Both the position numbers and the translations under genes were made by a program. From positions 248,001 through 312,000 of the forward strand of contig NZ_VWWJ01000007.1 of assembly GCF_011753055.1 (NCBI RefSeq): a stretch of 64,000 nt of DNA. Direction: 5' to 3'. This stretch comes from Burkholderia sp. Ax-1719 (GTDB taxonomy: Bacteria > Pseudomonadota > Gammaproteobacteria > Burkholderiales > Burkholderiaceae). The stretch's first letter is position 1; the number at the start of each line of letters is the position of its first letter. Positions 24,482 through 32,941 of this stretch are shown here, piece after piece. The notes beneath the pieces are model-generated. The model saw nothing but the letters and a program-made list of their open reading frames with translations. It made no database searches and was not told where the DNA came from.

Positions 24482-25612
24482 ATGAACAACAACACTCCGC
24501 CCTTCGTTGCTTCCGCTTCATCCGCTTCTTTCGTTAATCGTTTCCGTCTTACCGCGCTTCTTTCCGCCCTCGTGCTAGCAGGCTGCGCCGCCAGCAATTC
24601 GCAGACCGCCACGCAGACATCCGCCGCCGGCACCTTCGTACAGCAAGGCACCGCGACCGGTGCGCGCCCCGTGAAGGTCATGATCGTCACCATGTTCGCG
24701 CCCGAAGCCAAAACCTGGCTCGACAAGCTCGGCCCGTGGGACAGCATTCCGGTCGCGGGCCTCTCGCCCGACTACCCCGCCGTGCAATGCAATCACGACG
24801 ATGTCTGCGTGATGACCACCGGCATGGGCCACACCAACGCAGCCGCCTCGACGATGGCGCTGGCCTTCGCGCCGCAATTCGATCTGCGCCAGACGTATTT
24901 TCTCGTCGCCGGTATCGCAGGCGTGAATCCGCAGCAAGGCACGGTAGGGTCGGCGGCGTGGTCGGACTGGCTGGTGGACTTCGGCCTGCAATGGGAGATC
25001 GATCCCGATCATCGCCCGAAGGGCTGGCGCACCGGCTATCTCGGCATCAACACGAAAAATCCCGGCGAGAAACCGGCGCTCGACTATCGCACCGAGGCGT
25101 TCCAGCTCAACGCGAAGCTGACCTCGGCGGCTTATGCGTTGAGCCACGATGTGGCGCTCTCCGATAGCCTCGAAGCGAAGGCCGCGCGTGCGAAGTACCG
25201 CTATGCGCCCGCCAATCGCGCGCCCGGCGTGATCCGCTGCGATTCGATCGCGGGTGACACGTGGTGGTCGGGCACGGAACTCGGTGCGCGCGCAACCGAA
25301 TTCACGCGGCAGCTTACCGACGGCAAAGGCGTCTACTGCATGACCCAGCAGGAAGACAACGCTACTTACGAGGCACTCAAGCGCGCTGCCGCCACGCAGC
25401 GTGTGGATCTCGACCGCGTAGCGGTGCTGCGCGCGGGTTCGGACTTCGACCGTCCGTACAAGGGTCAATCGAGCGCGGCGAATCTACTGAACTACGCGAG
25501 CCAGGGCGGTTTCGCGCCCGCGCTCGAAAACCTGTATCGCGCGGGCAATCCGCTGGTACAGGACATCGTTACGCATTGGGACGACTGGCGCGCAGGCGTG
25601 CCCACGCGCTAA
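24482..25612 (+). CDS. Purine nucleoside permease-like lipoprotein (NUP family)
   Basis: A 376-residue protein with lipobox LAGC and a domain of the NUP family (fungal/bacterial purine nucleoside permease): VKVMIVTMFAPEAKTWLDKL, TTGMGHTNAAASTMAL and the TYFLVAGIAGVNPQQGTVG region. The domain resembles nucleoside phosphorylases rather than a membrane channel, and no membrane segments are seen beyond the signal. It is therefore more likely an envelope nucleoside-binding or -cleaving protein than a permease. It lies 117 bp after the binding-protein gene and converges with the amine dehydrogenase genes. Confidence 0.8.
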   Translation: MNNNTPPFVASASSASFVNRFRLTALLSALVLAGCAASNSQTATQTSAAGTFVQQGTATGARPVKVMIVTMFAPEAKTWLDKLGPWDSIPVAGLSPDYPAVQCNHDDVCVMTTGMGHTNAAASTMALAFAPQFDLRQTYFLVAGIAGVNPQQGTVGSAAWSDWLVDFGLQWEIDPDHRPKGWRTGYLGINTKNPGEKPALDYRTEAFQLNAKLTSAAYALSHDVALSDSLEAKAARAKYRYAPANRAPGVIRCDSIAGDTWWSGTELGARATEFTRQLTDGKGVYCMTQQEDNATYEALKRAAATQRVDLDRVAVLRAGSDFDRPYKGQSSAANLLNYASQGGFAPALENLYRAGNPLVQDIVTHWDDWRAGVPTR

Positions 25613-25662
25613 CTCATCCCTTACGCCTATGCCCTGCCCGGCTCCACGCAAGTTCGCATGAT

Positions 25663-26838
25663 TTAACGCGTGAAGATCTGCGCCGTGGTGATCGCCATAT
25701 CGCCGCCGGGCAGGGGAATGTCCTTGAGCTTCTTGAGCGAATCGGCGTCATAGACGGCCACGGTATTGAAAGTGCCGGCAAGATAGATCTTGTCGCCTTC
25801 CTTGTTGAGCGACAAGCAGTAGTACGAATGATCGAGCGCCGCGCTCGCGGTCATCTTTTCGTGCTTGATGTCGTACTTCGCGAGCCGGTTCAGCACGCCA
25901 TACATCACGTTCGGGTCCTTCGGCGAGCGGCCGCCCGTGAAATACACCTCCGTGAACGGGGCAAAGTCGGTGAGCGTGGCCTTGCCGCTTTTCAGATCGA
26001 TATCGACGTAGCCATACATGGTTTGCGCTTTCGACGGATCTTTCTTCTCGTCGGGGAAACGGTCGGCCGTGTAGAGCAGATTGAACGCGTGTTGTGGGCG
26101 TTGCTGCGGCCAGACATACAACACATCCGGTTGACCATAGAGCGGCCGCGTCCAGCTGCGCAAGGGCACAGCGACCTCGTATTTGCCGGTCTGCGCATTC
26201 ATGCGATAGATATCCGGCCCGACCACAAACAGCGAGCCATCGTCCGCCGCCTGAATCATGGTCGTCTGGCGCGGCGCGGGGAAACTGCGTACAGGCTTCG
26301 CGTCCATGCCGCCGTCCGTCGACCACACCTGCAGGCGCGGCGCTTCCACCTCGTAGCTGTCGCGATTCATCTTCGTCGGATTGACGACGCTATAGATTTC
26401 CTTGCCGTCGGGGCTCAGCGCGATCGAGAACATCGCCCTTGCGCGCTCATCCCATTGCTGTGCGAGCGCCGCATGAAACACCGTCTTGCAGCTATCCAGA
26501 TCGACGCCGTAAAGATCGCCGTAGTGATTGTTCAGCACGTAGGCGCGCTTGCGATCCGGGCTGATCTGCATCGTACCTGGCCCGAACGAATCGGGCAGCG
26601 CGCAGGTCTTGACCACGCTGTCCGTAGCGGTATCGATCACGCTCAGGTTGTTCGGATAATTCGTCACCGCAAGATATTCGTGCCCGCTCGCAAGCGGCGC
26701 CGCGATGTTTGCGGCAAGCTTTGCGCCCACGTCCGCGCCCGCGCCCGCGTCGGGCGATGCGCCGGTCTGCGCCAGCGCGGGCAATGCGATCGTCAATGCG
26801 GCCAGCGTGGCGCACGCGGTCTGCTTCCTCAATGCCAT
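25663..26838 (-). CDS. qhpB: Quinohemoprotein amine dehydrogenase, beta subunit
   Basis: A 391-residue periplasmic seven-bladed beta-propeller. A Sec signal (ATLAALTIALPALAQ) is followed by repeated WD/YVTN-like blades: YLAVTNYPNNLSVIDTATD, MQISPDRKRAYVLNN, IALSPDGKEIYSV and IYLAGTFNTVAVYD. The beta subunit forms part of the active-site pocket over the gamma subunit. It is the last gene of the leftward qhpA-D-C-B set, 26 bp after qhpC, the order known from Paracoccus denitrificans. Confidence 0.92.
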   Translation of the reverse strand: MALRKQTACATLAALTIALPALAQTGASPDAGAGADVGAKLAANIAAPLASGHEYLAVTNYPNNLSVIDTATDSVVKTCALPDSFGPGTMQISPDRKRAYVLNNHYGDLYGVDLDSCKTVFHAALAQQWDERARAMFSIALSPDGKEIYSVVNPTKMNRDSYEVEAPRLQVWSTDGGMDAKPVRSFPAPRQTTMIQAADDGSLFVVGPDIYRMNAQTGKYEVAVPLRSWTRPLYGQPDVLYVWPQQRPQHAFNLLYTADRFPDEKKDPSKAQTMYGYVDIDLKSGKATLTDFAPFTEVYFTGGRSPKDPNVMYGVLNRLAKYDIKHEKMTASAALDHSYYCLSLNKEGDKIYLAGTFNTVAVYDADSLKKLKDIPLPGGDMAITTAQIFTR

Positions 26839-26864
26839 GGTGTGTCCTCTCCGGGTCGCGTGGC

Positions 26865-27188
26865 TCAGTTATCTTTGGGAAAAACGCTGCCGAGATTGCG
26901 CCAGTCCTTGCCCGAATCGGCGGCCGTCTTGTTCCAGTCCTGGAAGGTCGTCATCATGTCGGGCACCTGGGCGGGCCACCAGCACGGGTCGGAGCAACCG
27001 TAGAGGTCCGCTTCCATCGGCTGGCACAGCGAGGCCACGCCGCCGAACACGTCCACTTCCCAGCCAGGATCGGTGGTCGCCGTACAGCCCGCCACCGAGG
27101 TCATCGCGACCACTTCTTCGAGACGATCTTCGGCGGCGGCCTGCTCCAGTTGCTTCGCCTTGTTGTTGAGCGGCTTGAGATGTTTCAT
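26865..27188 (-). CDS. qhpC: Quinohemoprotein amine dehydrogenase, gamma subunit (CTQ and thioether cross-links)
   Basis: A 107-residue precursor. If the 28-residue leader ends after Ala28, the mature numbering reproduces every cross-link of the Paracoccus enzyme: Cys7-Glu16, Cys27-Asp33, Cys41-Asp49, and cysteine tryptophylquinone from Cys37 and Trp43 (motif GCSDPCWWPAQVPD). In precursor numbers these are C35-E44, C55-D61, C69-D77 and C65-W71. The leader is charged and not a Sec signal, as expected for a RiPP-like peptide recognised by QhpD. The ATG is 1 nt past the qhpD stop, so the two are coupled. Confidence 0.95.
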   Translation of the reverse strand: MKHLKPLNNKAKQLEQAAAEDRLEEVVAMTSVAGCTATTDPGWEVDVFGGVASLCQPMEADLYGCSDPCWWPAQVPDMMTTFQDWNKTAADSGKDWRNLGSVFPKDN

Positions 27189-27189
27189 G

Positions 27190-28629
27190 TCAGTGTGCCT
27201 TGCGCGAAGTGATGTGTTGCTCGATGAAGCCCGGATTGCCGGCCATGATGCGGCTATAGATTTCGATGCCGAAATCCACCCAGTCGCGCATCAATTCGCA
27301 ATAGTGGTAAGTGGGATGCTGGGGGTCGCCGTAACGCGCGTAACTCTCGTGATAGCAGCCGCCTGAGCAAAGATTGCGAATACGGCAGCTCTCGCAGCCC
27401 GTGCCTTCGCGTTCGAGCCGTTGCGAGAGAAAGCCCGTGAGTTGTTCGGTGTTCACGCCCGTATGCACGTTGCCAAAGGTCGGCAAGGTCGAGCCAGTGA
27501 AGCGATGGCACAGATTCAACTCGCCCTTGTGGTCGACGGCCAGCATCTTGAGGCCCGCGCCGCACGGCAGCGATTTCTTGTGGCCTTCGTGGATATCGGT
27601 AATCAGTTGATGCAGATTCGAAAAGCCGATATTGCGATTCTCCAGTGCCGCCGCCAGATAACGCCGCCCCAGCGCTTTCATATTGTCGAATACGCGCTTC
27701 AATTCTTCGGGCTGCAGATTAAAGGTATCGAGCGCCCCCGACGTGACCGGCGCGAAGCCCACTTCCGCAAACCCGAGTTCGTTGAAGAGGTGGTCCCAGA
27801 TGCCCGCGATATCGGTCACGCCGCTTGTGAGCGTCACGCGTGCGCCCACCGGGCGGCTGCGATAACGCTTGAGCAGCATCTCCACCTTGCGGCGTACCAC
27901 ATCGTAAGTGCCCGTGCCGCCCACAGTGCGACGATTCAGGTCGTGCACCGGTCGCGGACCGTCCATACTCACGGATAAGCCAAAGCGATGCGCGTCGAGC
28001 CAGTCGACGATTTCCTCGGTCAACAGCGTCGCATTGGTGGTCATGACGAAATCGACGCGCTTGCCCAGCGCGCCAAACCGCAATTCGCAATACTCGACCA
28101 TATTCTCGATGAGCTTGCGGTTGCTCAGCGGCTCGCCCCCGAAGAACACCACGGTATAGCCCGGCTCGTTTGGCGATTGTTCGATGAGCATCTCCACCGA
28201 TGCCTTCGCCGTTTCCAGATCCATGCGCCGCCCGGCAGAAGGCGTGTCGAGATCTTCCTTGTAGCAATACGTGCAACTGAGATTGCAGCCGGTATTCACG
28301 TTGAGCACGACGGTGTTGAGCGCCACGCGCTCCACCCGCTTGATGCCGATTTCCGGCGTGAGTGGCGAGCCGTCGCTCACCACCTCCAGCGCCAGTAATT
28401 CGTCCAGCGTTTCGCTCAATTCGGTGCGCTCGCCCGCGGCAGACGTGTTCGCTAACCGCGCGAACAGTTCGTCCGCTGTGCAACTGCTTGCGCGCAGTGC
28501 GTCGATGATCGCGGCCGTCATGCGATCGGCGGCAAACAACGAACTGCTCGGTACATGGAACATCAGGCGCGCGCCGTCAACCTGCACTTCGTGGACATTG
28601 CGCTCCACTACGTTCAACATGCCGTTCAT
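27190..28629 (-). CDS. qhpD: QhpD, radical-SAM thioether-forming maturase of the gamma subunit
   Basis: A 479-residue radical SAM enzyme. CNLSCTYC (C115, C119, C122) binds the SAM cluster, and SPASM-type clusters use the C-terminal cysteines (CGAG, CESCRIRNLCSGGCYHE). QhpD makes the three intra-peptide Cys-to-Asp/Glu thioether bonds on the gamma-subunit precursor. AAGGAGAG precedes ATG 28629. It lies between qhpA and qhpC, as in other QHNDH operons. Confidence 0.95.
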   Translation of the reverse strand: MNGMLNVVERNVHEVQVDGARLMFHVPSSSLFAADRMTAAIIDALRASSCTADELFARLANTSAAGERTELSETLDELLALEVVSDGSPLTPEIGIKRVERVALNTVVLNVNTGCNLSCTYCYKEDLDTPSAGRRMDLETAKASVEMLIEQSPNEPGYTVVFFGGEPLSNRKLIENMVEYCELRFGALGKRVDFVMTTNATLLTEEIVDWLDAHRFGLSVSMDGPRPVHDLNRRTVGGTGTYDVVRRKVEMLLKRYRSRPVGARVTLTSGVTDIAGIWDHLFNELGFAEVGFAPVTSGALDTFNLQPEELKRVFDNMKALGRRYLAAALENRNIGFSNLHQLITDIHEGHKKSLPCGAGLKMLAVDHKGELNLCHRFTGSTLPTFGNVHTGVNTEQLTGFLSQRLEREGTGCESCRIRNLCSGGCYHESYARYGDPQHPTYHYCELMRDWVDFGIEIYSRIMAGNPGFIEQHITSRKAH

Positions 28630-28716
28630 CTCACTCTCCTTGCATTCGATCCGGTGCTATACGATTGCGGCGCGCCTGTTCTTCAGCACGCCACCATGAC
28701 TGGCGCGACGAGCGCA

Positions 28717-30333
28717 TCACGGAATCGGCGGATTGTTCCAGCGTTGTACGGCCACGATCAGATGCGCCTTGCCCGTCACGGTTTGCCCCGCATCGTCGAC
28801 GGCGGCGATCACATTGAGGTTGCCGGTGTTATTCGTGGACATGCGGCGAGCCGGGTTCGGGCCCGCGTCGCCCGGCGTGAATACGCCAGTGGCGGCCTGC
28901 ATCGCACCCGAGAATTTCACGTCGCGATCATCTTTTGCCTGATCGTTGAAGGGCTCGACCGACCATTTCGCGGGCACCACGCCGATGCGGAACGGCTGGC
29001 CGGCTGCATCCACGCCCCACGCTTCAGCATCGAAGCGGCCTTCGATTTTTGGCATCGGCCCGCCGTTGCCGCCAATACGCGCGACCGCATACTCGGGCAC
29101 CACCTTCACATCCTTGATCTGGCGATAGACAGCGAACTGGCCGCCCTGCGCATGATCGAGGCTCACGGTGCGCGTGCCCACCGCGCTATCGCCGCTTGCC
29201 GTCACGCGCACGCGGATCGCCTGCGCCGATCGTGCCAGCACGCCGTTCACCTTCACGCCAGGCCCGAAATCGGGCGTGCCCTGCAGATTCGCGCCCACCA
29301 CGGTCACTTCAGTGCTTTCCCCCGCTTTGATAAACGCGGGTTGCACGGCGAGAATGCGCGGCGCGCTCTTTACATCGAGTTTCGCGGCATCAAAATCGAG
29401 GCCACGCTCGTCATGCGCCTCGTCGAACATGCGGCCTTTCATCTCGCCGTTCGTCGCGGCCAATACCTGATGCATTTCCACGCCCTGCACCTTGATGCTC
29501 GCGCGCCATTCATAACCGTCGTACAGCACCGCCGTACCGCTACCGTCGAATCCGCCGCCATCGGCGAAATGTCCCTTGAGCGTGACCTTGAAGCTGTCTT
29601 TCGCGCCGCCCGTCACGGTCATCACGCCCGCTGCGTCGCCGCGTCCCGGCATATGTCCGGCAAAGCTCCATGCGCCCGCCAGCGAAGTCGCCTTCGGACG
29701 CGTCTTCTGCCATTGCGCCCACTGCGCGCTTTCATAGGGATACTGTTGCGCGAGCATCGGCGCGATGTCCTTGAGCGCCCCATTGAGCCAGTCGCGGTCG
29801 CGGCCCATCGCCGAATATTCGATCGACGGCCATTGCCCCAGGTGGAAATTCACAAGACGATCCCATTCGGCCACCGGACGACGCTGCAGCAACGGACGCG
29901 CCGCCGAATGGCAACGCGCGCACATCTGCTTGAATTCGTCGGAGCCCAGCACTTCCTGCGTGTTCAGACGGCGTTCGAGCGCATAGCGCGCGTCGGCGGT
30001 CTCGGCGGGCGCGAGGCCCTGGCGATCGGCCAGATACTTGACGATGATCTGCTTGTCTTCATCGCTGATCACAAGGCCATGCATGGTCTGCATGCGCGCA
30101 ATCGTCATGAGCCAGCCTTCGGGCGTCTTGCGCTGATGGCTGATGCGGCTCCACGTATCTTTCGATTCCGCGCTATGGCAAGCGGCGCAGGTCTGACTGA
30201 TGATGGTGGGCGCGTCGCGGGTTTGCGCTGCCGTCTGCGCGTGCGCGGCCTGCGTTGCGAAGGCAAGCGGCAATAACAGACTCGCCAGGCTGGCATGCGT
30301 CGAGCGGCTGCGCGAATGAAAATTCATGAACAA
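28717..30333 (-). CDS. qhpA: Quinohemoprotein amine dehydrogenase, alpha subunit (diheme cytochrome c)
   Basis: A 538-residue periplasmic subunit. After the signal (LLLPLAFATQAAHA) an N-terminal cytochrome domain carries two c-type heme sites, CAACH and CARCH; the rest forms the beta-domains of the alpha subunit (for example AIRVRVTASGDSAVGTRTVSL, Ig-like). It takes electrons from the CTQ cofactor and passes them to an external carrier. TTG 30333 has AAGGAG 7 nt upstream and is the likely start; the ATG six bases downstream (30327) would place that site 13 nt away. A -24/-12 promoter lies at 30452-30468. Confidence 0.93.
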   Translation of the reverse strand: MFMNFHSRSRSTHASLASLLLPLAFATQAAHAQTAAQTRDAPTIISQTCAACHSAESKDTWSRISHQRKTPEGWLMTIARMQTMHGLVISDEDKQIIVKYLADRQGLAPAETADARYALERRLNTQEVLGSDEFKQMCARCHSAARPLLQRRPVAEWDRLVNFHLGQWPSIEYSAMGRDRDWLNGALKDIAPMLAQQYPYESAQWAQWQKTRPKATSLAGAWSFAGHMPGRGDAAGVMTVTGGAKDSFKVTLKGHFADGGGFDGSGTAVLYDGYEWRASIKVQGVEMHQVLAATNGEMKGRMFDEAHDERGLDFDAAKLDVKSAPRILAVQPAFIKAGESTEVTVVGANLQGTPDFGPGVKVNGVLARSAQAIRVRVTASGDSAVGTRTVSLDHAQGGQFAVYRQIKDVKVVPEYAVARIGGNGGPMPKIEGRFDAEAWGVDAAGQPFRIGVVPAKWSVEPFNDQAKDDRDVKFSGAMQAATGVFTPGDAGPNPARRMSTNNTGNLNVIAAVDDAGQTVTGKAHLIVAVQRWNNPPIP

Positions 30334-30451
30334 GGCTCTGCTCCTTTACCGGGTTCTCGGTGGCCCGTCTCGTTTCGTCTCACGCGGTGCGCATGATGCA
30401 CAGAGATCCGCATAAGGTTTGTGAGGCGCTGCAATGCTTCGGCGGAGCATT

Positions 30452-30468
30452 AAGCATGGGTCGTGCCA
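30452..30468 (-). promoter_or_regulatory. Sigma-54 (-24/-12) promoter of qhpADCB
   Basis: On the minus strand TGGCACGACCCATGCT, with exactly 10 bp between the GG and GC dinucleotides; it deviates from the consensus TGGCACG-N4-TTGC(A/T) at one position. Predicted transcription start near 30442, leaving a ~110-nt leader. Confidence 0.75.
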
Positions 30469-30615
30469 ATCCGATTTTATGCGCCCCGCGATGCGTTCAA
30501 GCCTTGAAACAAGGGCTTTTCTTATTGCGCGTTCCGGGTAATCACCGATACGAAAAATAATGCGCTTGCGCATCCGTCATTTGAATTGATGCGCGCGCAT
30601 GCATTTTCGTGCGTT

Positions 30616-30656
30616 TGTCTCGTCTCATGTCTCACGAGAATTCTCAAAATGAGACA
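30616..30656. promoter_or_regulatory. Enhancer (UAS) inverted repeat for the sigma-54 activator
   Basis: TGTCTCA (30628-30634) and TGAGACA (30650-30656) are perfect inverted arms around a 15-bp spacer that itself contains GAGAATTCTC, a perfect palindrome. Another TGTCTC begins at 30616. The cluster lies ~150 bp from the qhpA promoter and ~120 bp from the aldehyde dehydrogenase promoter, normal distances for an enhancer-binding protein. Confidence 0.65.
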
Positions 30657-30777
30657 CATCGAATGCCGGACCGGCTTGCCGCGCGACGTCGCGCTAACTC
30701 ACACAACCTTTGCGAACGCCATCGCTTCAGCGCCTTCAGCGCCTTCAGCGGCCGCGCGGCGCACCTCGCGATGCATC

Positions 30778-30793
30778 TGGTACAGAAGCTGCT
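30778..30793 (+). promoter_or_regulatory. Sigma-54 (-24/-12) promoter of the aldehyde dehydrogenase gene
   Basis: TGGTACAGAAGCTGCT, with 10 bp between GG and GC. Weaker than the qhpA promoter (TAC for CAC, CTGC for TTGC). The predicted start near 30804 gives a ~30-nt leader with GCGAGGAAC before the ATG at 30835. Confidence 0.6.
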
Positions 30794-30834
30794 TGACGCC
30801 CTCCCCGATCAACCCCACGAGCGAGGAACTTCAC

Positions 30835-32340
30835 ATGCAGGCTGCGTCCGCAACACTCCCGCAACTCCTTCCGCAGACCCAGGCGTTCATCGAACGCGCG
30901 CCGACGATGTTGATCGGCGATGGCTGGGTGCACGCCGCCAGCGGCGCGACGCTGCCCGTCTATAACCCCGCCACCGGCACGCATCTCGCCGATGTGCCGA
31001 AGTCCGGCGCAGAAGACGTGGACCGCGCCGTGCAGGCAGCGCGGCGCGCCTTCGACGATTCGGCATGGAGCCGCATGCGCCCGCGCGAACGCCAGAATCT
31101 GCTGTGGCGTTTCGCCGATCTGATCGAGCGCGACGCGCAGATGCTCGCCGAACTCGAATGCCTGAACAACGGCAAGAGCGCAGCCGTGGCGCGCGTGATG
31201 GACGTGCAACTGGGTATCGACTTCCTGCGCTATATGGCGGGTTTCGCGACCAAGATCGAAGGCTCGACCGTCGAAGTATCCGCGCCGCTGATGCCCGATG
31301 CGCATCTGCACGGCTTCACGCGCCGCGAGGCGGTGGGCGTGGTGGGCGCAATCGTGGCGTGGAATTTTCCGCTGCTGCTCGCGTGCTGGAAGCTCGGCCC
31401 GGCGCTGGCGACGGGTTGCACCGTGGTTCTCAAGCCTGCGGACGAAACGCCCCTTTCAGCGCTCAAGCTCGCCGAACTTGCGCTCGAAGCGGGCTATCCG
31501 CCGGGCGTATTCAACGTGGTGACGGGCACGGGTGCTGAGGCGGGTGCTGCACTTTCGCATCACCCCGATGTCGACAAGCTCACCTTCACCGGCTCGACCG
31601 AAGTGGGCAAGCTGATCGGCAAGGCGGCAATGGAGTCGATGACGCGCATCACGCTCGAACTCGGCGGCAAGTCGCCGACCATCGTGCTCGACGACGCCGA
31701 CCCCGTGGCCGCCGCGCAAGGCGCCGCCACTGCCATCTTCTTCAACCAGGGCCAGGTGTGCTGCGCGGGCTCGCGCCTTTATGTGCAGCGCAAGCATTTC
31801 GACAACGTGGTCGGCGACATCGCCTCGATCGCCAACGGCATGAAGCTGGGCAATGGACTCGACCCGGCCACGGAGATGGGGCCGCTCATCTCGCTCAAGC
31901 AACAGCAGCGCGTGTATGGCTATATCGAACGCGGCCGTGCGGCGGGTGTGCAGATCGCTTGCGGCGGCGAGCAGTTTGGCCCGGGCTACTTCGTCAAGCC
32001 CACGGTCATTGTCGATGTCGAACAGAAGAGCCCGCTGGTGCAGGAGGAAATCTTCGGGCCGGTGCTGGTGGCCATTCCCTTCGACACCATCGACGATGCG
32101 TTGCGGCTCGCCAACGACACGCGCTATGGACTGGGCGCGAGCATCTGGACCAACAACCTGAGCGCCGCACATCGCATGATCCCGAAGATCCGCTCGGGCT
32201 CGGTGTGGGTGAACTGCCATAGCGCGCTCGATCCCGCGCTGCCTTTCGGCGGCTATCGCATGTCGGGCCTTGGCCGCGAAATGGGCGCGGCCGCCATCGA
32301 GCATTACACCGAAATCAAATCCGTGCTGATGAACGTCTGA
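30835..32340 (+). CDS. Aldehyde dehydrogenase (phenylacetaldehyde dehydrogenase type)
   Basis: A 501-residue NAD-dependent aldehyde dehydrogenase with all hallmarks: VAWNFPLLLACWKLGPALA, the catalytic Glu in LELGGKSP, the catalytic Cys in FFNQGQVCCAGSR, and EEIFGPV. It would oxidise the aldehydes made by the amine dehydrogenase (for example phenylacetaldehyde or butyraldehyde) to acids, as PeaE does beside the Pseudomonas QHNDH genes. ATG 30835 has GAGGAAC upstream. A strong terminator follows the gene. Confidence 0.9.
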   Translation: MQAASATLPQLLPQTQAFIERAPTMLIGDGWVHAASGATLPVYNPATGTHLADVPKSGAEDVDRAVQAARRAFDDSAWSRMRPRERQNLLWRFADLIERDAQMLAELECLNNGKSAAVARVMDVQLGIDFLRYMAGFATKIEGSTVEVSAPLMPDAHLHGFTRREAVGVVGAIVAWNFPLLLACWKLGPALATGCTVVLKPADETPLSALKLAELALEAGYPPGVFNVVTGTGAEAGAALSHHPDVDKLTFTGSTEVGKLIGKAAMESMTRITLELGGKSPTIVLDDADPVAAAQGAATAIFFNQGQVCCAGSRLYVQRKHFDNVVGDIASIANGMKLGNGLDPATEMGPLISLKQQQRVYGYIERGRAAGVQIACGGEQFGPGYFVKPTVIVDVEQKSPLVQEEIFGPVLVAIPFDTIDDALRLANDTRYGLGASIWTNNLSAAHRMIPKIRSGSVWVNCHSALDPALPFGGYRMSGLGREMGAAAIEHYTEIKSVLMNV

Positions 32341-32356
32341 AGCGCCTGCAACACAG

Positions 32357-32392
32357 GCCGCGCGCCCGGAAAATGGCGCGCGGCATTTTATT
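32357..32392 (+). terminator. Intrinsic terminator after the aldehyde dehydrogenase gene
   Basis: A perfect 10-bp stem GCCGCGCGCC/GGCGCGCGGC with an 8-nt loop, followed by ATTTTATT. It separates this gene from the HiPIP gene. Confidence 0.8.
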
Positions 32393-32429
32393 CCGTGGTT
32401 TCCTCACACTACACCGTCATAAAAACGCC

Positions 32430-32762
32430 ATGCCATTCAAGCCGGATTCGATCCATCCATCGCGCCGTACTTTTCTGATTGCATCCGCCAGCACGCTCGT
32501 TTTATTACCGCTTGCGCGTGCGGCCCAAGCTGAATCCCCGATGGTCGCCGAGACCGATCCCAATGCGCAGGCGCTCGGCTATCGTGCCGACGCCACCCAT
32601 GTCGATAAAACAAAATTCGCCCGCTACGCAGCGGGCCAGGATTGCGGCAACTGCACGTTTTATCAGGGTAAATCCAGCGATTCCGCGGCGAATTGCCCAC
32701 TCTTTGGCGGCAAGCGCGTAGCGGCCGCCGGTTGGTGTAACGGATATAACAAAAGAGTTTAA
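32430..32762 (+). CDS. High-potential iron-sulfur protein (HiPIP)
   Basis: A 110-residue Tat-exported protein: RRTFLIASASTLVLLPLARA is a twin-arginine signal. The mature domain has four cysteines in the HiPIP order (CGNC, then NCPLFGG, then GWCNGY), which hold a single [4Fe-4S] cluster. HiPIPs carry single electrons in the periplasm. Encoded between the aldehyde dehydrogenase and the sigma-54 regulator of the amine dehydrogenase, it is a good candidate for the electron acceptor of the enzyme's hemes. In Paracoccus and Pseudomonas the acceptor is a c-type cytochrome or azurin. Confidence 0.88.
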   Translation: MPFKPDSIHPSRRTFLIASASTLVLLPLARAAQAESPMVAETDPNAQALGYRADATHVDKTKFARYAAGQDCGNCTFYQGKSSDSAANCPLFGGKRVAAAGWCNGYNKRV

Positions 32763-32941
32763 AAGCATCATCGTTAAAACCATTGCGCTGGCATATGTCC
32801 CGCTTATGCATCGCGGCCTGATGGAATGCGTTTTTGACCGGATGGACTTATCGCGGCAACCATGCCAGATTAGCCCTTCGATTTGCGCGGCATCGTTGAA
32901 CGCGGCGCACGGGATTAACCATCGAGGTCCAGGGGGACAGC

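Larger units (their letters stand above)
30334..30834. other. Divergent control region of the amine dehydrogenase locus
   Basis: A 501-bp gap between qhpA (leftward) and the aldehyde dehydrogenase gene (rightward). It contains two outward-facing sigma-54-type promoters and a central cluster of GTCTC/GAGAC half-sites, with further CGTCTC copies at 30366-30382. No additional gene is supported. Confidence 0.75.
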
